NCBI GenBank assembly: GCA_016935885.1
Contig: JAFGQA010000304.1
Coordinates: 1-62,042 of the forward strand
Source of the DNA: Phycisphaerae bacterium
GTDB lineage: Bacteria; Planctomycetota; Phycisphaerae; UBA1845; UTPLA1
DNA: 62,042 bases
Reading direction: 5' to 3'
Below the pieces are notes generated by a model. The model was not told the origin of the DNA, ran no database searches, and saw only the letters and a program-made list of their open reading frames with translations. Positions 8,336-17,713 of the stretch are shown here, in pieces (the first letter of the stretch is position 1; each line of letters begins with the position of its first letter). The translations under genes and the position numbers were made by a program.

Positions 8336-9322
8336 CTATCCGAGCGTTCGCATCCAGAATGACGTCGGTTCGGAATCCGGATACGTCTTTCGTTGCTCCA
8401 GTATTTCGGGAAAGGCAGCCTCTATTCGCGCCCTGTGCCTGCACATCAGGTAATTCCCGGGCCAGATCACCTCGAACCTTGAGTTGAACGCAAGGAAAGC
8501 CTGGAGAACGTACTGCTCGTTCCAATAGAGATGTTGCTCGAAGTACACGCGAGGGTAGTTCTTTGGAAGACTGACGTCGTGCACATGAACGAGCACACCG
8601 GGCCGAAGCCGCGGAAGCAATTCAAGATACTCGAACTGCACGTCGCCTCCCGCACGCAGAACATGGCTCGAGTCAATAAACAGCATGTCGTTTTCTGTGA
8701 GTGAAGCGAACGTATCCAAGCCCACATCTTGTACTCTTGCCGGGATGATTTCGGTCAGTCCGGCAAACCCCGTCTTTATCAGGGGCGAAGGAAACGGATC
8801 GATCACCGTCACCCTCGGCCCTTGCCCGCTGGAGCGCGCGTTCCTGAGGCCTGCTGCGACGGCTAGAAGTGTAGACCTTCCGCCGCCGATCTCGAGGATG
8901 CGCTTTGGTCTGAAATGCCTTATAAACGCATAGTAGACATGGGCGTCGACGGCCATGTATGTGCCATTGGTCAGGAAGAAGCTGTCGGGTTGCGCCCCCC
9001 CCTCGTGAAGAGGGAACCGCTCCCGGAACTCCTGAAGATAGGGGGGGAGAACCTTGTCAAGCAGATCAAGCGCCCTTGTCTCGTTCAGGGCCAGACCCGG
9101 AAGATCTGATGTCTTCTCCCAGAAATCATCCCCCAGATCAGCCTTATCAGGAATCGGCAGATAGTAGTGCTTTCGCAGGAGGTGAAACCCGTGTCGGTAG
9201 AACACATCGTGGGCCAGATTGTCGGCCTTCCTCGCAACTATGTCAGCGACCAGTTCAGAGGCCAGCAAGGGGTATTTCTTGAAGATCGCAGCAAGCAGCC
9301 AGCGCACCGCCGCTCTCGCCAA
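8336..9322 (-). CDS. Class I SAM-dependent methyltransferase (Methyltransf_24-like)
   Basis: A 328-residue protein whose Rossmann motif I is RILEIGGGRSTLL at 141-153. It is followed by an acidic strand (VTVIDPFP) and a LFIDSSHV motif in the position of the Methyltransf_24 family FIDG.H strand. It probably O- or N-methylates a sugar or a linked group. The first 120 residues are helical and unrecognised. The only start in this frame near the 5' end is TTG at 9322. The frame is open further upstream to about 9403 without ATG or GTG, so the 5' end may be truncated or use a rare start. It lies between the two copies of the duplicated glycosyltransferase tail. Confidence 0.75.
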   Translation of the reverse strand: MARAAVRWLLAAIFKKYPLLASELVADIVARKADNLAHDVFYRHGFHLLRKHYYLPIPDKADLGDDFWEKTSDLPGLALNETRALDLLDKVLPPYLQEFRERFPLHEGGAQPDSFFLTNGTYMAVDAHVYYAFIRHFRPKRILEIGGGRSTLLAVAAGLRNARSSGQGPRVTVIDPFPSPLIKTGFAGLTEIIPARVQDVGLDTFASLTENDMLFIDSSHVLRAGGDVQFEYLELLPRLRPGVLVHVHDVSLPKNYPRVYFEQHLYWNEQYVLQAFLAFNSRFEVIWPGNYLMCRHRARIEAAFPEILEQRKTYPDSEPTSFWMRTLG

Positions 9323-9515
9323 ACGTTTCGGCTCAGCGATCAGCCTGCGAAGCCGCTTAACCCACAGATGTGTATGCTCGTTCAGGACAATCTGCCTCTG
9401 CTTTCACCGGTGTCCGCGATGAATCATTGCCGAATCAAGCCAGTGCCCAGAAGCTGTGGTTCCTGGCGTGAAGCCTACAAGGCCAACGGGTTCACGTCCC
9501 GCTTGGCATGATAAA

Positions 9516-11948
9516 TCAGTCGCTGCCATGGGCTCCCACGCGGCGGCACACAGCGCGCCCCGCGCGGAACGGCAGGTCCACCAGCTTTTTCATGAGCAAC
9601 GAATGCTCACACCACGCACGGATGCACGGACGACCCATAACGCACCGCTCCAACCGCCATAGCGCACGCGCCAACTTGTGGGCCCGTCGAGTATGGGATG
9701 GCACGGCATCCAAGACGGACAGCACAAGCCTTCCGGCAAGTGGCCAGGAGAAGTTCTCGCGAACCCAGGTCATCGCTGTCGCTCTCTGCGCTTCCGAAGG
9801 AAGCCGTTCTTTCCACAGTGCTTCAAGACACGCGGCCATTCCTTCCGGCGAATGGTCATCGTAGAGATGGCCGGTGACACCTTCCCACACCGTTTCCGGG
9901 AAGGCCCCGCGCCGGGGAAGCACAGGAATGCACCCGCAAGCCTGCGCCTCCAGAGAAACGGCCCCGGATACCTCCCTGATCCGGGAAGGCCTTACAAGGC
10001 AAGACCGTGCGCGCAGCACCCCGGCCATATCATGCGGCGTCGCCTCGCCGCAGTACTTCAGTCCGGGCAATGCCTTCTCGATCAATCGCCAGTCTGGAAC
10101 TCCCTTGTCATCCAACCAGCCGTCCTGCCAGAGGTGCGCGTCCGACGCATCCCACGGACGGCAGTGCCCATACACATCCAGCCGCGCGTCGGGGAAACTG
10201 GCGCGCAGCCGTTCGAAAGCACGAACGGCGATATCAACGCCCTTGTCGGACCCGCCGTCCGCCCAGAAAACCAGGCTGTGAAGCAATCGATTCGCATCCG
10301 CTGCACCGCGAAAGGCGTCGCCGTCGTAACCGTTAGGCACTACGTGCAGCAGCGCGCTCGGAATGCCATGGTCCTCGTGCATGCTTAGGGCATCCTGCGA
10401 CGGGAGCACCACCGGAATGCGAAGAGCCGTCACCGTCGTAACAAAGTCGCATCCAGGAGCCGGGCACTGTTGCTGCTGATACAATAGAGGCTTCTCGGCA
10501 ACGGCCCTTTCAAATACGTCCGCGCGCGATAGCGCGACAAGGCCCTGTATCGGAGCCAACTGAACCAGCAACGATTCCAGGCCTGATTCCGTTTCGTGAC
10601 CCGCAAAGGGAATGCCGTCGGTGAATCCAAGTCTCTGCTCGGATCTGCCCACGATGACCACGGCCCGGCCGTTCCGCAAACAACACTTTGCCAGCCGCCT
10701 CAACGCCTGGGATGACTCGCACGCGGGCGGAGCATCCGCACGCTCGTCCTCCTGGCAGACAAGTACGATCTCCCCGGTTCTTTTTCTCGCAGCCAGGGAT
10801 GCGATGGGACTCCTCACCGCCCACTTGCGTGTTCCCATGTACCTGCACAAAGCGGAGGCCACCCTGCGCCTGCGGGCGTGTAAAGCCCAGTAGTGATGCT
10901 CTGCGACAACGGCAGGAGAGACAGCACTGTACCGCAGACTGCCTTCCCGAAGGCTGAACGCCGCGTGGGCCGTCTTCCACTGGAGGCGGGCTGACATGGA
11001 GAGTCGGTCGCTTGAGAGCGCCGTCTCAATGCCCTCCGTGACAGCTATATTAATTACCTCCGCAGATGCGTCCGTGCGGGCCCGCCACGCCCACTCCAGC
11101 ACACGCCAGAGAAGCGCGGGATGTGGCCCGAGCCCGTACAGGGATGGGGCCTGGGAGTCTCCCGCAACGTCCAGCGCCTTCCGTACCGCCTCAACGGCGA
11201 CGGCGCCTTTCCCCAGGTCAAGACAGGGGAAGAGCTGGTCGAACGCGTGCGCATTCAGAAACTCAATGGCCGACCAACCGCAGTCAAAGAAGCCTGCCTC
11301 GGGAAGCACACGTGAATCGCGTTCGCCATGGACCCTCTGGACATGCGTGCGCTCGGGAATGAATTCCGCAGGATGCCGCGAAAGAAGACGGAGCCACATG
11401 TCGTAGTCCTGGCCCAGACGGAGCCGTTCATTGAAAGAGCCACCATCGCGGAAGGCTTCCCGGTGTATGCACACCGTGTTTCCGTGGATGAAGATCCCCC
11501 GCAGCATCTCCAGCACCTGCCACTCGCGATCCGGGACCGGTCTCCACAGGGGAGGATCCTCTGCGCCCCGCCCGGATTTCGCCATGATTCGGAAATGCGT
11601 GTGGAAGAAACGGCAGGCCGGGAACCTCTCTATCCAGGCCCGATGAACGGCGAGCTTCCCAGGCTCGAAACGGTCATCGGCACTCAGCCAGCAGATCCAC
11701 GTCCCCCGGGCATGCTGCAGGCCCGCGTTGAGCGCGGAGGCGGTCCCGCCGTTTCGCTTGTGTATCGCCCGTATCCTGGGATCCCGACGCGCGTAGCTGT
11801 CGATTACCGATCCACTGTCGTCCGTGGAACCGTCGTCAACGACAACGGCCTCCCAATCCTCGAACGTCTGAGCCATCACGCTCTCCAGCGCCTCGCCGAT
11901 GTACTGAGCGTGGTTGTAGCAGGGAACCAGTATGCTGAACTCGGGCAT
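9516..11948 (-). CDS. Large bifunctional glycosyltransferase, GT2 plus GT4
   Basis: Two transferase domains in one 810-residue chain. The N-terminal third is a GT-A family 2 domain: LVPCYNHAQYIGEALESV at the start, VVVDDGSTDDSG, then SADDRFEPG as the metal-binding DXD-like site. The C-terminal part, from about residue 560, is GT-B: FWADGGSDKGVDIAV, LDVYGHCRPW and RIREVSGAVSLEAQACG, where EVSGAVSLE replaces the EX7E motif. The middle (about 330-550) is unassigned. The start is the ATG at 11948, with AGGAA 5 bases upstream; a GTG at 11963 is the alternative. A copy of its tail persists at 8040-8231. Such fusions often add two consecutive sugars of a repeat unit (inference). Confidence 0.85.
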   Translation of the reverse strand: MPEFSILVPCYNHAQYIGEALESVMAQTFEDWEAVVVDDGSTDDSGSVIDSYARRDPRIRAIHKRNGGTASALNAGLQHARGTWICWLSADDRFEPGKLAVHRAWIERFPACRFFHTHFRIMAKSGRGAEDPPLWRPVPDREWQVLEMLRGIFIHGNTVCIHREAFRDGGSFNERLRLGQDYDMWLRLLSRHPAEFIPERTHVQRVHGERDSRVLPEAGFFDCGWSAIEFLNAHAFDQLFPCLDLGKGAVAVEAVRKALDVAGDSQAPSLYGLGPHPALLWRVLEWAWRARTDASAEVINIAVTEGIETALSSDRLSMSARLQWKTAHAAFSLREGSLRYSAVSPAVVAEHHYWALHARRRRVASALCRYMGTRKWAVRSPIASLAARKRTGEIVLVCQEDERADAPPACESSQALRRLAKCCLRNGRAVVIVGRSEQRLGFTDGIPFAGHETESGLESLLVQLAPIQGLVALSRADVFERAVAEKPLLYQQQQCPAPGCDFVTTVTALRIPVVLPSQDALSMHEDHGIPSALLHVVPNGYDGDAFRGAADANRLLHSLVFWADGGSDKGVDIAVRAFERLRASFPDARLDVYGHCRPWDASDAHLWQDGWLDDKGVPDWRLIEKALPGLKYCGEATPHDMAGVLRARSCLVRPSRIREVSGAVSLEAQACGCIPVLPRRGAFPETVWEGVTGHLYDDHSPEGMAACLEALWKERLPSEAQRATAMTWVRENFSWPLAGRLVLSVLDAVPSHTRRAHKLARALWRLERCVMGRPCIRAWCEHSLLMKKLVDLPFRAGRAVCRRVGAHGSD

Positions 11949-12024
11949 CGGATTCCTGAGCACGACCGTCAGGCACGGTCAGCCAAAGGGCGTGCCCCGT
12001 GTTTTTTCCCAACCGAGGTCCGGA

Positions 12025-12942
12025 TCACTTCTCGGCGTAGGTCTTTCTCATCCATTCAATGGTTTTCGGCAATCCCTCTTCCAGCGTGGTGGTGGGATTG
12101 TGATCAAGCATCTTCCTCGCTTTCTCAATGGATGGACGCTTGTTCTGGACGTTGTGCTTGTCCTCGGGCTGGTATTTCACCATGCGGTCGTCTTTGCCCA
12201 GGTACTTGAGGATGAAGTCACTGGCATCCTTCACACTCCTGAATTCCGTTCCGCCGATGTTGACGACCTCCCCGGGCTCGAACCGCTCGCTCACTCGCGC
12301 CAGCGTGGGGATGAAGTCATCGATGTACATAAAGACGCGATGGTACCCGAGGTAGACCTCGTAGGGGATGTCGAACAAGGCCCGATAGCTGAACAGCGCT
12401 ATCACGCTGCGGTAGTGATGATAATGTTCGCCGGGACCGTAGGCGTTGAAGAAGCGACACCGCATACACGGCACATTGTAGCGTCGCTCGAAGTTCATGA
12501 TTTGCACTTCGTTGACCCACTTCGTAGTCGCATAGTCGTTGTGCTGGATGATCGATTTCTGCAACGGAATGTCTTCCCGCAGGATCTCTTCGTGCCGATC
12601 TCCGTAGATTTCCGATGAGCTCGCGAAGATCAGTTTAAAGCCTTTCTTCCGCTGGATCTCCAGGATGTTGCGGGTCCCGATGACATTGGTTTTCCAGAGC
12701 TGTTCGTAGTATTCCTCTCCATTGATTCGGCCGAACTCCGCGGCCAGGTGATAGACGTAGTCATAGCCCTGCTCGAAGACGCGCTCGAGCTGCCGGTGAT
12801 GATAGATGTCAGCCCGGAAATACTGGGACTCCGATGAATGCTGGAGATCGCACTGCCACATGTCGTGCCCGTTTTCGCGCAGTTTCTTAACCAACGGACG
12901 CCCAAGCGTCCCCAAGCTCCCCGTTACTAGGATCTTCGACAT
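12025..12942 (-). CDS. NAD-dependent epimerase/dehydratase (extended SDR)
   Basis: A 305-residue extended SDR acting on an NDP-sugar. TGSLGTLG at 7-14 is the NAD-binding TGxxGxxG. SSSEIYG follows, with the catalytic Ser around 108-110, and YATTK at 137-141 is the YxxxK pair. FNAYGPGEHYHHYRS is the substrate-side loop typical of UDP-glucose epimerase and dTDP-glucose dehydratase relatives. The Shine-Dalgarno is strong (GGGAGGAG before the ATG at 12942). It could make the 4-keto or epimerised intermediate required by the pathways nearby; the exact reaction cannot be read from sequence. Confidence 0.88.
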   Translation of the reverse strand: MSKILVTGSLGTLGRPLVKKLRENGHDMWQCDLQHSSESQYFRADIYHHRQLERVFEQGYDYVYHLAAEFGRINGEEYYEQLWKTNVIGTRNILEIQRKKGFKLIFASSSEIYGDRHEEILREDIPLQKSIIQHNDYATTKWVNEVQIMNFERRYNVPCMRCRFFNAYGPGEHYHHYRSVIALFSYRALFDIPYEVYLGYHRVFMYIDDFIPTLARVSERFEPGEVVNIGGTEFRSVKDASDFILKYLGKDDRMVKYQPEDKHNVQNKRPSIEKARKMLDHNPTTTLEEGLPKTIEWMRKTYAEK

Positions 12943-13008
12943 GAGTACTCCTCCCTTTCTTGTTGCCTAACCATGCGAGTTTCGACGCCAGCGGGACGGG
13001 CTACGCCA

Positions 13009-14289
13009 TCATCGGATCCGAAGCCGACCGCTCCCCTGGGCGCCCTTCGTCGCCGCCGTGTGCACCGCAACGTGACGGACCCAGGAATCCGCATCGATGG
13101 CCGCGTACAGACGCCGGAACTCCCCGATCAGGCTTTCCTCTGTCTCCGCACCGGTCAGGAAACGCTGCTGTTCAGTGCCGAACACGATGCCGAACCCCCA
13201 GGGCCTCGGAACCAGCCAGCCTTCGCAGGCAAACGGATCGACGTGCACATTGGCCACGCTGTAGGGCTTCTTGCTGAACCAGACGAGGGAAGAAGGGCCC
13301 GACGACATGCCCATGAACGCGGCCGAGCATGAGATCAGAGCCAGGTCCTGGTCCACGGTCGTGCCGTGGTCCTTGGCCACGACGACGTTCTCGACAGTCC
13401 TCAAGCGGTCATCCACCTCCTGCCTGGAGCAGACAACGAAGAACATGACGGGGAATCGCTCCTGGCAGAAACGGAACAACGCAAGCCAGGCGTCCATCCT
13501 AGAGTTGCGGGTCGGATTGTAAGCACCTGCGTTGCGTATCTGGACGACAAACGGGACCCGCCCGCGCGCGTGCCTCGACATGAACGATCTTCCCCATGCC
13601 AGCAGGGACTTCCTGAGCACTAGCTCGGGAACGTGGCCGTGCCGGGCGTGGAAGGCGGCAACTTGCCGCATATTGGGCCTGGCCAGGTCTATCTTGCTGC
13701 CGAAGTCGTAGCCGCTTGGCCAGATGTGATATCGGTGCGCATGGTCCGCAACATAATCCTCTATGGCGGCGACCGAGCTGAAGAGATGGAGATCCGCCAC
13801 GCGATCCCCGATGAGCGCAACCGGAATCAGCGAGAGCACGCTGGCCATGTAGTTGGACTCATCGACATCGAGTTCGCGAAACGACGGCCTTGCGGGACAA
13901 CTTGGATCGGCCAGAAGACAGATGTCCACAGCATCGACCTCGTGCTCCGCGCACAGCACAACAGACAACCCCTGGAGGATGAGAAGATCGCCGATGCTGT
14001 ACGGTTGCGATCTGAAGTCCCACAGCATCAGTATCCTCTTCTCGGGATGCACGACGCGGCAGGTCCACCGGCGCATTTCCGGGAGCATCCATGCCAGCAC
14101 TCCGCGAAGACGCCGCCCGAACCGCATCCAGGAGTACCAAGCCTTGCGGATCCAGTCTCTGCAGGCCCTCGCCCGCCAACCGAGACCCAGCCGCGCGCGA
14201 CTAAGCGACCACGCGGATCCCCGACCAGGAGGGCTGTTCTCAGGTGGATGGATGGATGAAGTCTCCGGCAATTGCGTATGCGACTTCAT
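13009..14289 (-). CDS. Unrecognised protein, possible GT-B-type glycosyltransferase
   Basis: A 426-residue protein I cannot assign. After a basic, Pro/Arg-rich first 80 residues it begins a domain with ILMLWDFRSQPYSIGDLLIL. Near residue 335 it has FMGMSSGPSSLVWFSKKPYS. A Gly-rich SSGPSSL-x10-KP loop of this kind resembles the donor-site loop (GNDSGPSHLA) of GT9-like transferases and of polysaccharide pyruvyl transferases, which is the basis of the suggestion. No signal peptide or convincing membrane segment. It sits between an SDR and an FkbM methyltransferase, inside the glycosyltransferase block. No strong ribosome binding site precedes the ATG at 14289. Confidence 0.6.
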   Translation of the reverse strand: MKSHTQLPETSSIHPPENSPPGRGSAWSLSRARLGLGWRARACRDWIRKAWYSWMRFGRRLRGVLAWMLPEMRRWTCRVVHPEKRILMLWDFRSQPYSIGDLLILQGLSVVLCAEHEVDAVDICLLADPSCPARPSFRELDVDESNYMASVLSLIPVALIGDRVADLHLFSSVAAIEDYVADHAHRYHIWPSGYDFGSKIDLARPNMRQVAAFHARHGHVPELVLRKSLLAWGRSFMSRHARGRVPFVVQIRNAGAYNPTRNSRMDAWLALFRFCQERFPVMFFVVCSRQEVDDRLRTVENVVVAKDHGTTVDQDLALISCSAAFMGMSSGPSSLVWFSKKPYSVANVHVDPFACEGWLVPRPWGFGIVFGTEQQRFLTGAETEESLIGEFRRLYAAIDADSWVRHVAVHTAATKGAQGSGRLRIR

Positions 14290-14388
14290 GTGAGGGAGTG
14301 GCCTCTTTCACCTGACGAGACTTCTCCCGGAAGCCAGCACGGGATGCTCACAGAAGAAGCCATGGCACATCATCGGGGGTTCCTCGGC

Positions 14389-15555
14389 CTACCCGCGGGC
14401 GTTCGCATACAGGACCGTTTCCTGCAGGCCTGCCGTATGCTGTCGGAAGTACAGCTTGTATGCTGGTTGCATGCTCCGAATCAATGCAGACAGCTCCCAC
14501 AGATCCGCGGGCTTGTGGTAGGCCGCCACAGCAAGGGATGGAAGGTTGTGCTGGATCGTGCGCGCCGCCCCGCGAAGCGCCAAGGCTTCCGCGCCCTCCA
14601 CATTCAGCTTGATGTAGGTGATTTCGCGAGTGTTGGGCAACCCATCGATCGCCACCGCGGGACACCCGCACCCTCCGCTTTCCACCATTGCGGCAGAACG
14701 ACCCCGTGACTTCTCAAAAGAGACCGTTGCATTGCGTTCATAAAGGCAGGCCTGCACCGGGTGCACGCGCGGCTCCGTCCGGAATGCGCGACAGAGGGCC
14801 GCGAAAGCCCGATCGGCAGGCTCGAAGGCAATGACGCTTTTGAACTGCCCCTTCGTGCGCAAGATGAAGTCGCGGATCGTGTCCCCTTCAAAGGCCCCGC
14901 CATCCACCATCACTTCTTTCGGCGTGAACCGAACCACATCCTCGGCCATGTAGGGAAAAGGCTGAACAAGTCCGTTGTAGACGGAGATGTCCAGCGTTAG
15001 ACGATATCCGATAGCCGCATCCAGAACGTCCCGGGATCGATCATCCGCCAGCGAATCCATCGTTCCCGGGAGCTGATCTCGCCCGCGGAACAAGGCTTCC
15101 GTCATCCCCTCGTAGAATGCGTGCGCCGAACAGTGCAGGCTCTTGAGATGCGCGAGGAGAGGAAAGGGCCAGATGTGCCGGAACCCCATATCCGCCAGCC
15201 GGCATCGCAGCCCCTGCATCACGTGCGTAGCCAGAACGACGGGCACATCCGTGTCCGCAAACGCCAGCGACGCCACGGGTTGGACCCGGCGGCCGGCGAT
15301 GGGCATCCCCAGTTTGGCCGGATCATCGTCATACAGCCCAAGCACATCCACACCCGCCTTCGCGAGCTCTTGGACAACCGTTTGCCCCGTCTCGGCGGCG
15401 CCGACAACATACAGTCTGTCCGGGAAAGACCCCTCCTGGAGACCGTACCGACCCAACAGCGCCAGCCGCACGTCGGCGACACAGCCAAAGGCGGATAACC
15501 GGTCAAGCCACGGCCTGTTCCGGCGGATACAGCGAGCCGCATCCATGCCCGTCAC
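14389..15555 (-). CDS. FkbM-family methyltransferase with N-terminal Rossmann domain
   Basis: A 388-residue two-domain protein. Residues about 45-130 form a nucleotide-binding-like fold (LYVVGAAETGQTVVQELAKA, then GLYDDDPAKLGM), the arrangement used by PglD-N-like domains. The C-terminal half is an FkbM/Methyltransf_21 domain: EVMVDGGAFEGDTIRDFIL, VIAFEPADRAFAAL and YIKLNVEGAEALALRGA. FkbM domains methylate sugar hydroxyls. The GTG at 15555 overlaps the preceding methyltransferase stop by GTGA; an ATG at 15546 is the alternative. Confidence 0.85.
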   Translation of the reverse strand: MTGMDAARCIRRNRPWLDRLSAFGCVADVRLALLGRYGLQEGSFPDRLYVVGAAETGQTVVQELAKAGVDVLGLYDDDPAKLGMPIAGRRVQPVASLAFADTDVPVVLATHVMQGLRCRLADMGFRHIWPFPLLAHLKSLHCSAHAFYEGMTEALFRGRDQLPGTMDSLADDRSRDVLDAAIGYRLTLDISVYNGLVQPFPYMAEDVVRFTPKEVMVDGGAFEGDTIRDFILRTKGQFKSVIAFEPADRAFAALCRAFRTEPRVHPVQACLYERNATVSFEKSRGRSAAMVESGGCGCPAVAIDGLPNTREITYIKLNVEGAEALALRGAARTIQHNLPSLAVAAYHKPADLWELSALIRSMQPAYKLYFRQHTAGLQETVLYANARG

Positions 15556-16244
15556 GATGGTCCCATTTTGACCCCGATCCCCATTCCCAACAGGTAATGC
15601 GCCATCGGATAGTACCCGGTGTGCACGACCTCATCGTTCATGGAGAAGATCAGAACATTCTCGAAGTACGTGGCCAGCAGCGCGCGTAGCGCGTCAGCGG
15701 TTTTCAGATTGGTGTGTCCTTCATCGTTGATCAGAGAAGCGTGAACCTGAGCTGCGATGTTGGGGGTGCCGACGATGAAGATCGCCTCGCGCCTCAACGA
15801 TGAGCACACGTTCTGCATGAAGCGGCTTTCCCGGTCGGCGTCGATATGCTCAAGGACGTCCAGAGAAATGGCCGCATCGTAGATCCCGCCGGGCGATGCT
15901 TCTGTTATGTCCAGCACATCAAAGGTCATCCGGCCAGGATACGGGTTGCTTCTCTTGTCGTGGTTGATGATCACATCCTCAAGATCAATCCCATGCACCA
16001 CATCCACGCCCTGCAGAACCAGGGCGCCGCCGATCGCGTCGCCACACCCTATTTCCAGGATACGTCTCTTGCCGGCGAGCATCTTCGCACAGAACTTGTA
16101 CCGCGCCAGGGTGAACAGAAGGTGCTTGGCGTCATGGCGCCATGTGAAGCTGGAATAGGGCCCCAGGCACACGGGCCCATGCTTCTCGTATTCGTCGATC
16201 AGAACCTGGTTGTAGGAACGCTTGAATATCTTGTCGTCGCTCAT
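15552..16244 (-). CDS. SAM-dependent methyltransferase
   Basis: A 230-residue class I methyltransferase. ILEIGCGDAIGGALVL is motif I, HGIDLEDVIIN is the acidic strand and ISLDVLEHIDADRESRF is motif IV. The C-terminus, NDEVVHTGYYPMAHYLLGMG, is nearly repeated in the protein at 17710-18315, so the two are paralogues. The ATG at 16244 has GGGAGG 5-10 bases upstream; the frame open to 16319 is not needed. It overlaps the FkbM gene by 4 bases. Likely role: methylation of a sugar in the repeat unit or of a chain end. Substrate unknown. Confidence 0.87.
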   Translation of the reverse strand: MSDDKIFKRSYNQVLIDEYEKHGPVCLGPYSSFTWRHDAKHLLFTLARYKFCAKMLAGKRRILEIGCGDAIGGALVLQGVDVVHGIDLEDVIINHDKRSNPYPGRMTFDVLDITEASPGGIYDAAISLDVLEHIDADRESRFMQNVCSSLRREAIFIVGTPNIAAQVHASLINDEGHTNLKTADALRALLATYFENVLIFSMNDEVVHTGYYPMAHYLLGMGIGVKMGPS

Positions 16245-16278
16245 GGACACCTCCCGCACACCAGCCGCAATTAACCGT

Positions 16279-16596
16279 CTACTCGTCTCCGTTTCGCCCG
16301 TCGGCCGTCCCCACCACATGCCCGCCGCGCACGCCCCCTCCCCATGTGTTCATGCGGTCCAGCCTGTTGTAGTAGATTGCCAACGGTGCCTCCCGTATCA
16401 GTATTCCGTCCCTGATGGATTCTTGGTAGTCGTCCTTTGCCCAGACATCACAGTTCCGGCAGAGAGGGAGCCTGTCGCATGCCGTCGCGATCGAAGACTC
16501 CCGCCACGGTTCGGCCTCCGAAACGGCTAGAACGAATCCACACATACGAGGAAGAAGCCGGGCGGTTTCGACGAAGCCGGCGCCGTTCCGGCAAGG
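16279..16596 (-). pseudogene. C-terminal remnant of a radical SAM/SPASM-type protein
   Basis: The 356 bases between the methyltransferase start (16244) and the GT2 stop (16601) carry a frame with no start of its own. It contains CDRLPLCRNCDVWAKDDYQE followed by APLAIYYNRLDRMNTW. The spacing Cys-x5-Cys-x2-Cys-x2-Trp matches the last cysteines of SPASM domains (LPLCxxCxxW) found at the C-terminus of radical SAM proteins common in polysaccharide loci. The CxxxCxxC radical SAM core is absent. Upstream of 16596 the frame lies inside the GT2 gene and is a shadow there. Probably a truncated relic left when the GT2 gene arrived. Confidence 0.5.
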
Positions 16597-16600
16597 CGGC

Positions 16601-17713
16601 TCAGGCCATACCTCCGGGCGATTTCGCGGATGCCACGAAACATGAAAGATCGCCCTTGTACGCGTTAAGGTGCTTCCGCAACGATGCGCACATCCCCCCG
16701 CGGAGCAGCCCCGCAAGACGCATCCACAACCCTCTCGCGACGCGCTCCACACGGTCGCAACGGGCCAGTCCTTGCCAGTAGATGTTCCGCCCCTCGGCAA
16801 GAGCAGATTCACACGCGCGCACAAACCGGCCGATCTGCTGTTCCCGATACGCCTTTCTCCACCGGGCGACGAAGGCCTCAGGGAAGAGCGTGTCGTACGG
16901 CTCCGTTCGCATCAGCCAGGCTGCGCGCTCGATGATGTCCAGCGTCCTGTACACATCCGCGGCCGACGACTGGGAAAGGCTGCCGGGGCGAACCGACCAC
17001 GCAACGACGGGCTGCGCCAGGTAGCAGCACCCGTGCTTCAGGCCGAGAGACTGGGCCAGGAACGTATCACACCAGGACATCAGTTCCGGGCGGAACCCGC
17101 CCATCTCCAGCATCGCATCCCTGCGGTACATCGTGGCCGCACAAAGGGAGAAAGCCGGTGACTTCACTTCGAGATACTCCCGCAGAAACCGTTGGGGGTC
17201 GGCGTACACCGCCTCATCCCACCCGGGAGCTCCATATACCTCGAGGGTACGGCCCTCGGTATCAACGGCGGCCATCTTGCCGAAGATGATGCCGACCTCC
17301 GGGTATTGCGCTGCCCAGGTCATGGCCTGCTCGAAGAAGCCGGGGAGCACATGGTCGTCCGCCCCGGCCCCATATACGAAGTCGCCCGCGGCCGCTTGCA
17401 CGCCGCGGTTGAACGTCTCGTATACGCCCCGGTTCGTTGCGTTCCGTATGAGCGAGATGAACGGATACCGGGCCCGGCATTGCTCCACAACGTCCACGCT
17501 GCCGTCCGTGGAGGCGTCGTCCACGATAATCAGCTCCGTGGGCAGGAGGGACTGGGCGCCCATCGCTTCGATCGCCCGCCGGATGCAGTGCGCGTGATTG
17601 TAGTTCGGCATCACCACGGAAAGCGTGGGGCGCACGGCTCGCCCGCCGTGGCCCGCACGTGGCGCGTCGCTCGACAAGCGTTCGTGTTCCCCGCCGGAAC
17701 GTGCCGGTGTCAC
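16601..17713 (-). CDS. GT2-family glycosyltransferase
   Basis: A 370-residue GT-A enzyme. Conserved elements in order: SVVMPNYNHAHCIRRAIEAM at about 32-51, IIVDDASTDGS, then YGAGADDHVLPG carrying the DXD-like site. The C-terminal 120 residues are Arg-rich and helical, suggesting membrane association. The start GTG at 17713 overlaps the downstream-numbered methyltransferase by GTGA. It lies directly beside the radical SAM/SPASM remnant. Donor sugar unknown. Confidence 0.87.
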   Translation of the reverse strand: MTPARSGGEHERLSSDAPRAGHGGRAVRPTLSVVMPNYNHAHCIRRAIEAMGAQSLLPTELIIVDDASTDGSVDVVEQCRARYPFISLIRNATNRGVYETFNRGVQAAAGDFVYGAGADDHVLPGFFEQAMTWAAQYPEVGIIFGKMAAVDTEGRTLEVYGAPGWDEAVYADPQRFLREYLEVKSPAFSLCAATMYRRDAMLEMGGFRPELMSWCDTFLAQSLGLKHGCCYLAQPVVAWSVRPGSLSQSSAADVYRTLDIIERAAWLMRTEPYDTLFPEAFVARWRKAYREQQIGRFVRACESALAEGRNIYWQGLARCDRVERVARGLWMRLAGLLRGGMCASLRKHLNAYKGDLSCFVASAKSPGGMA

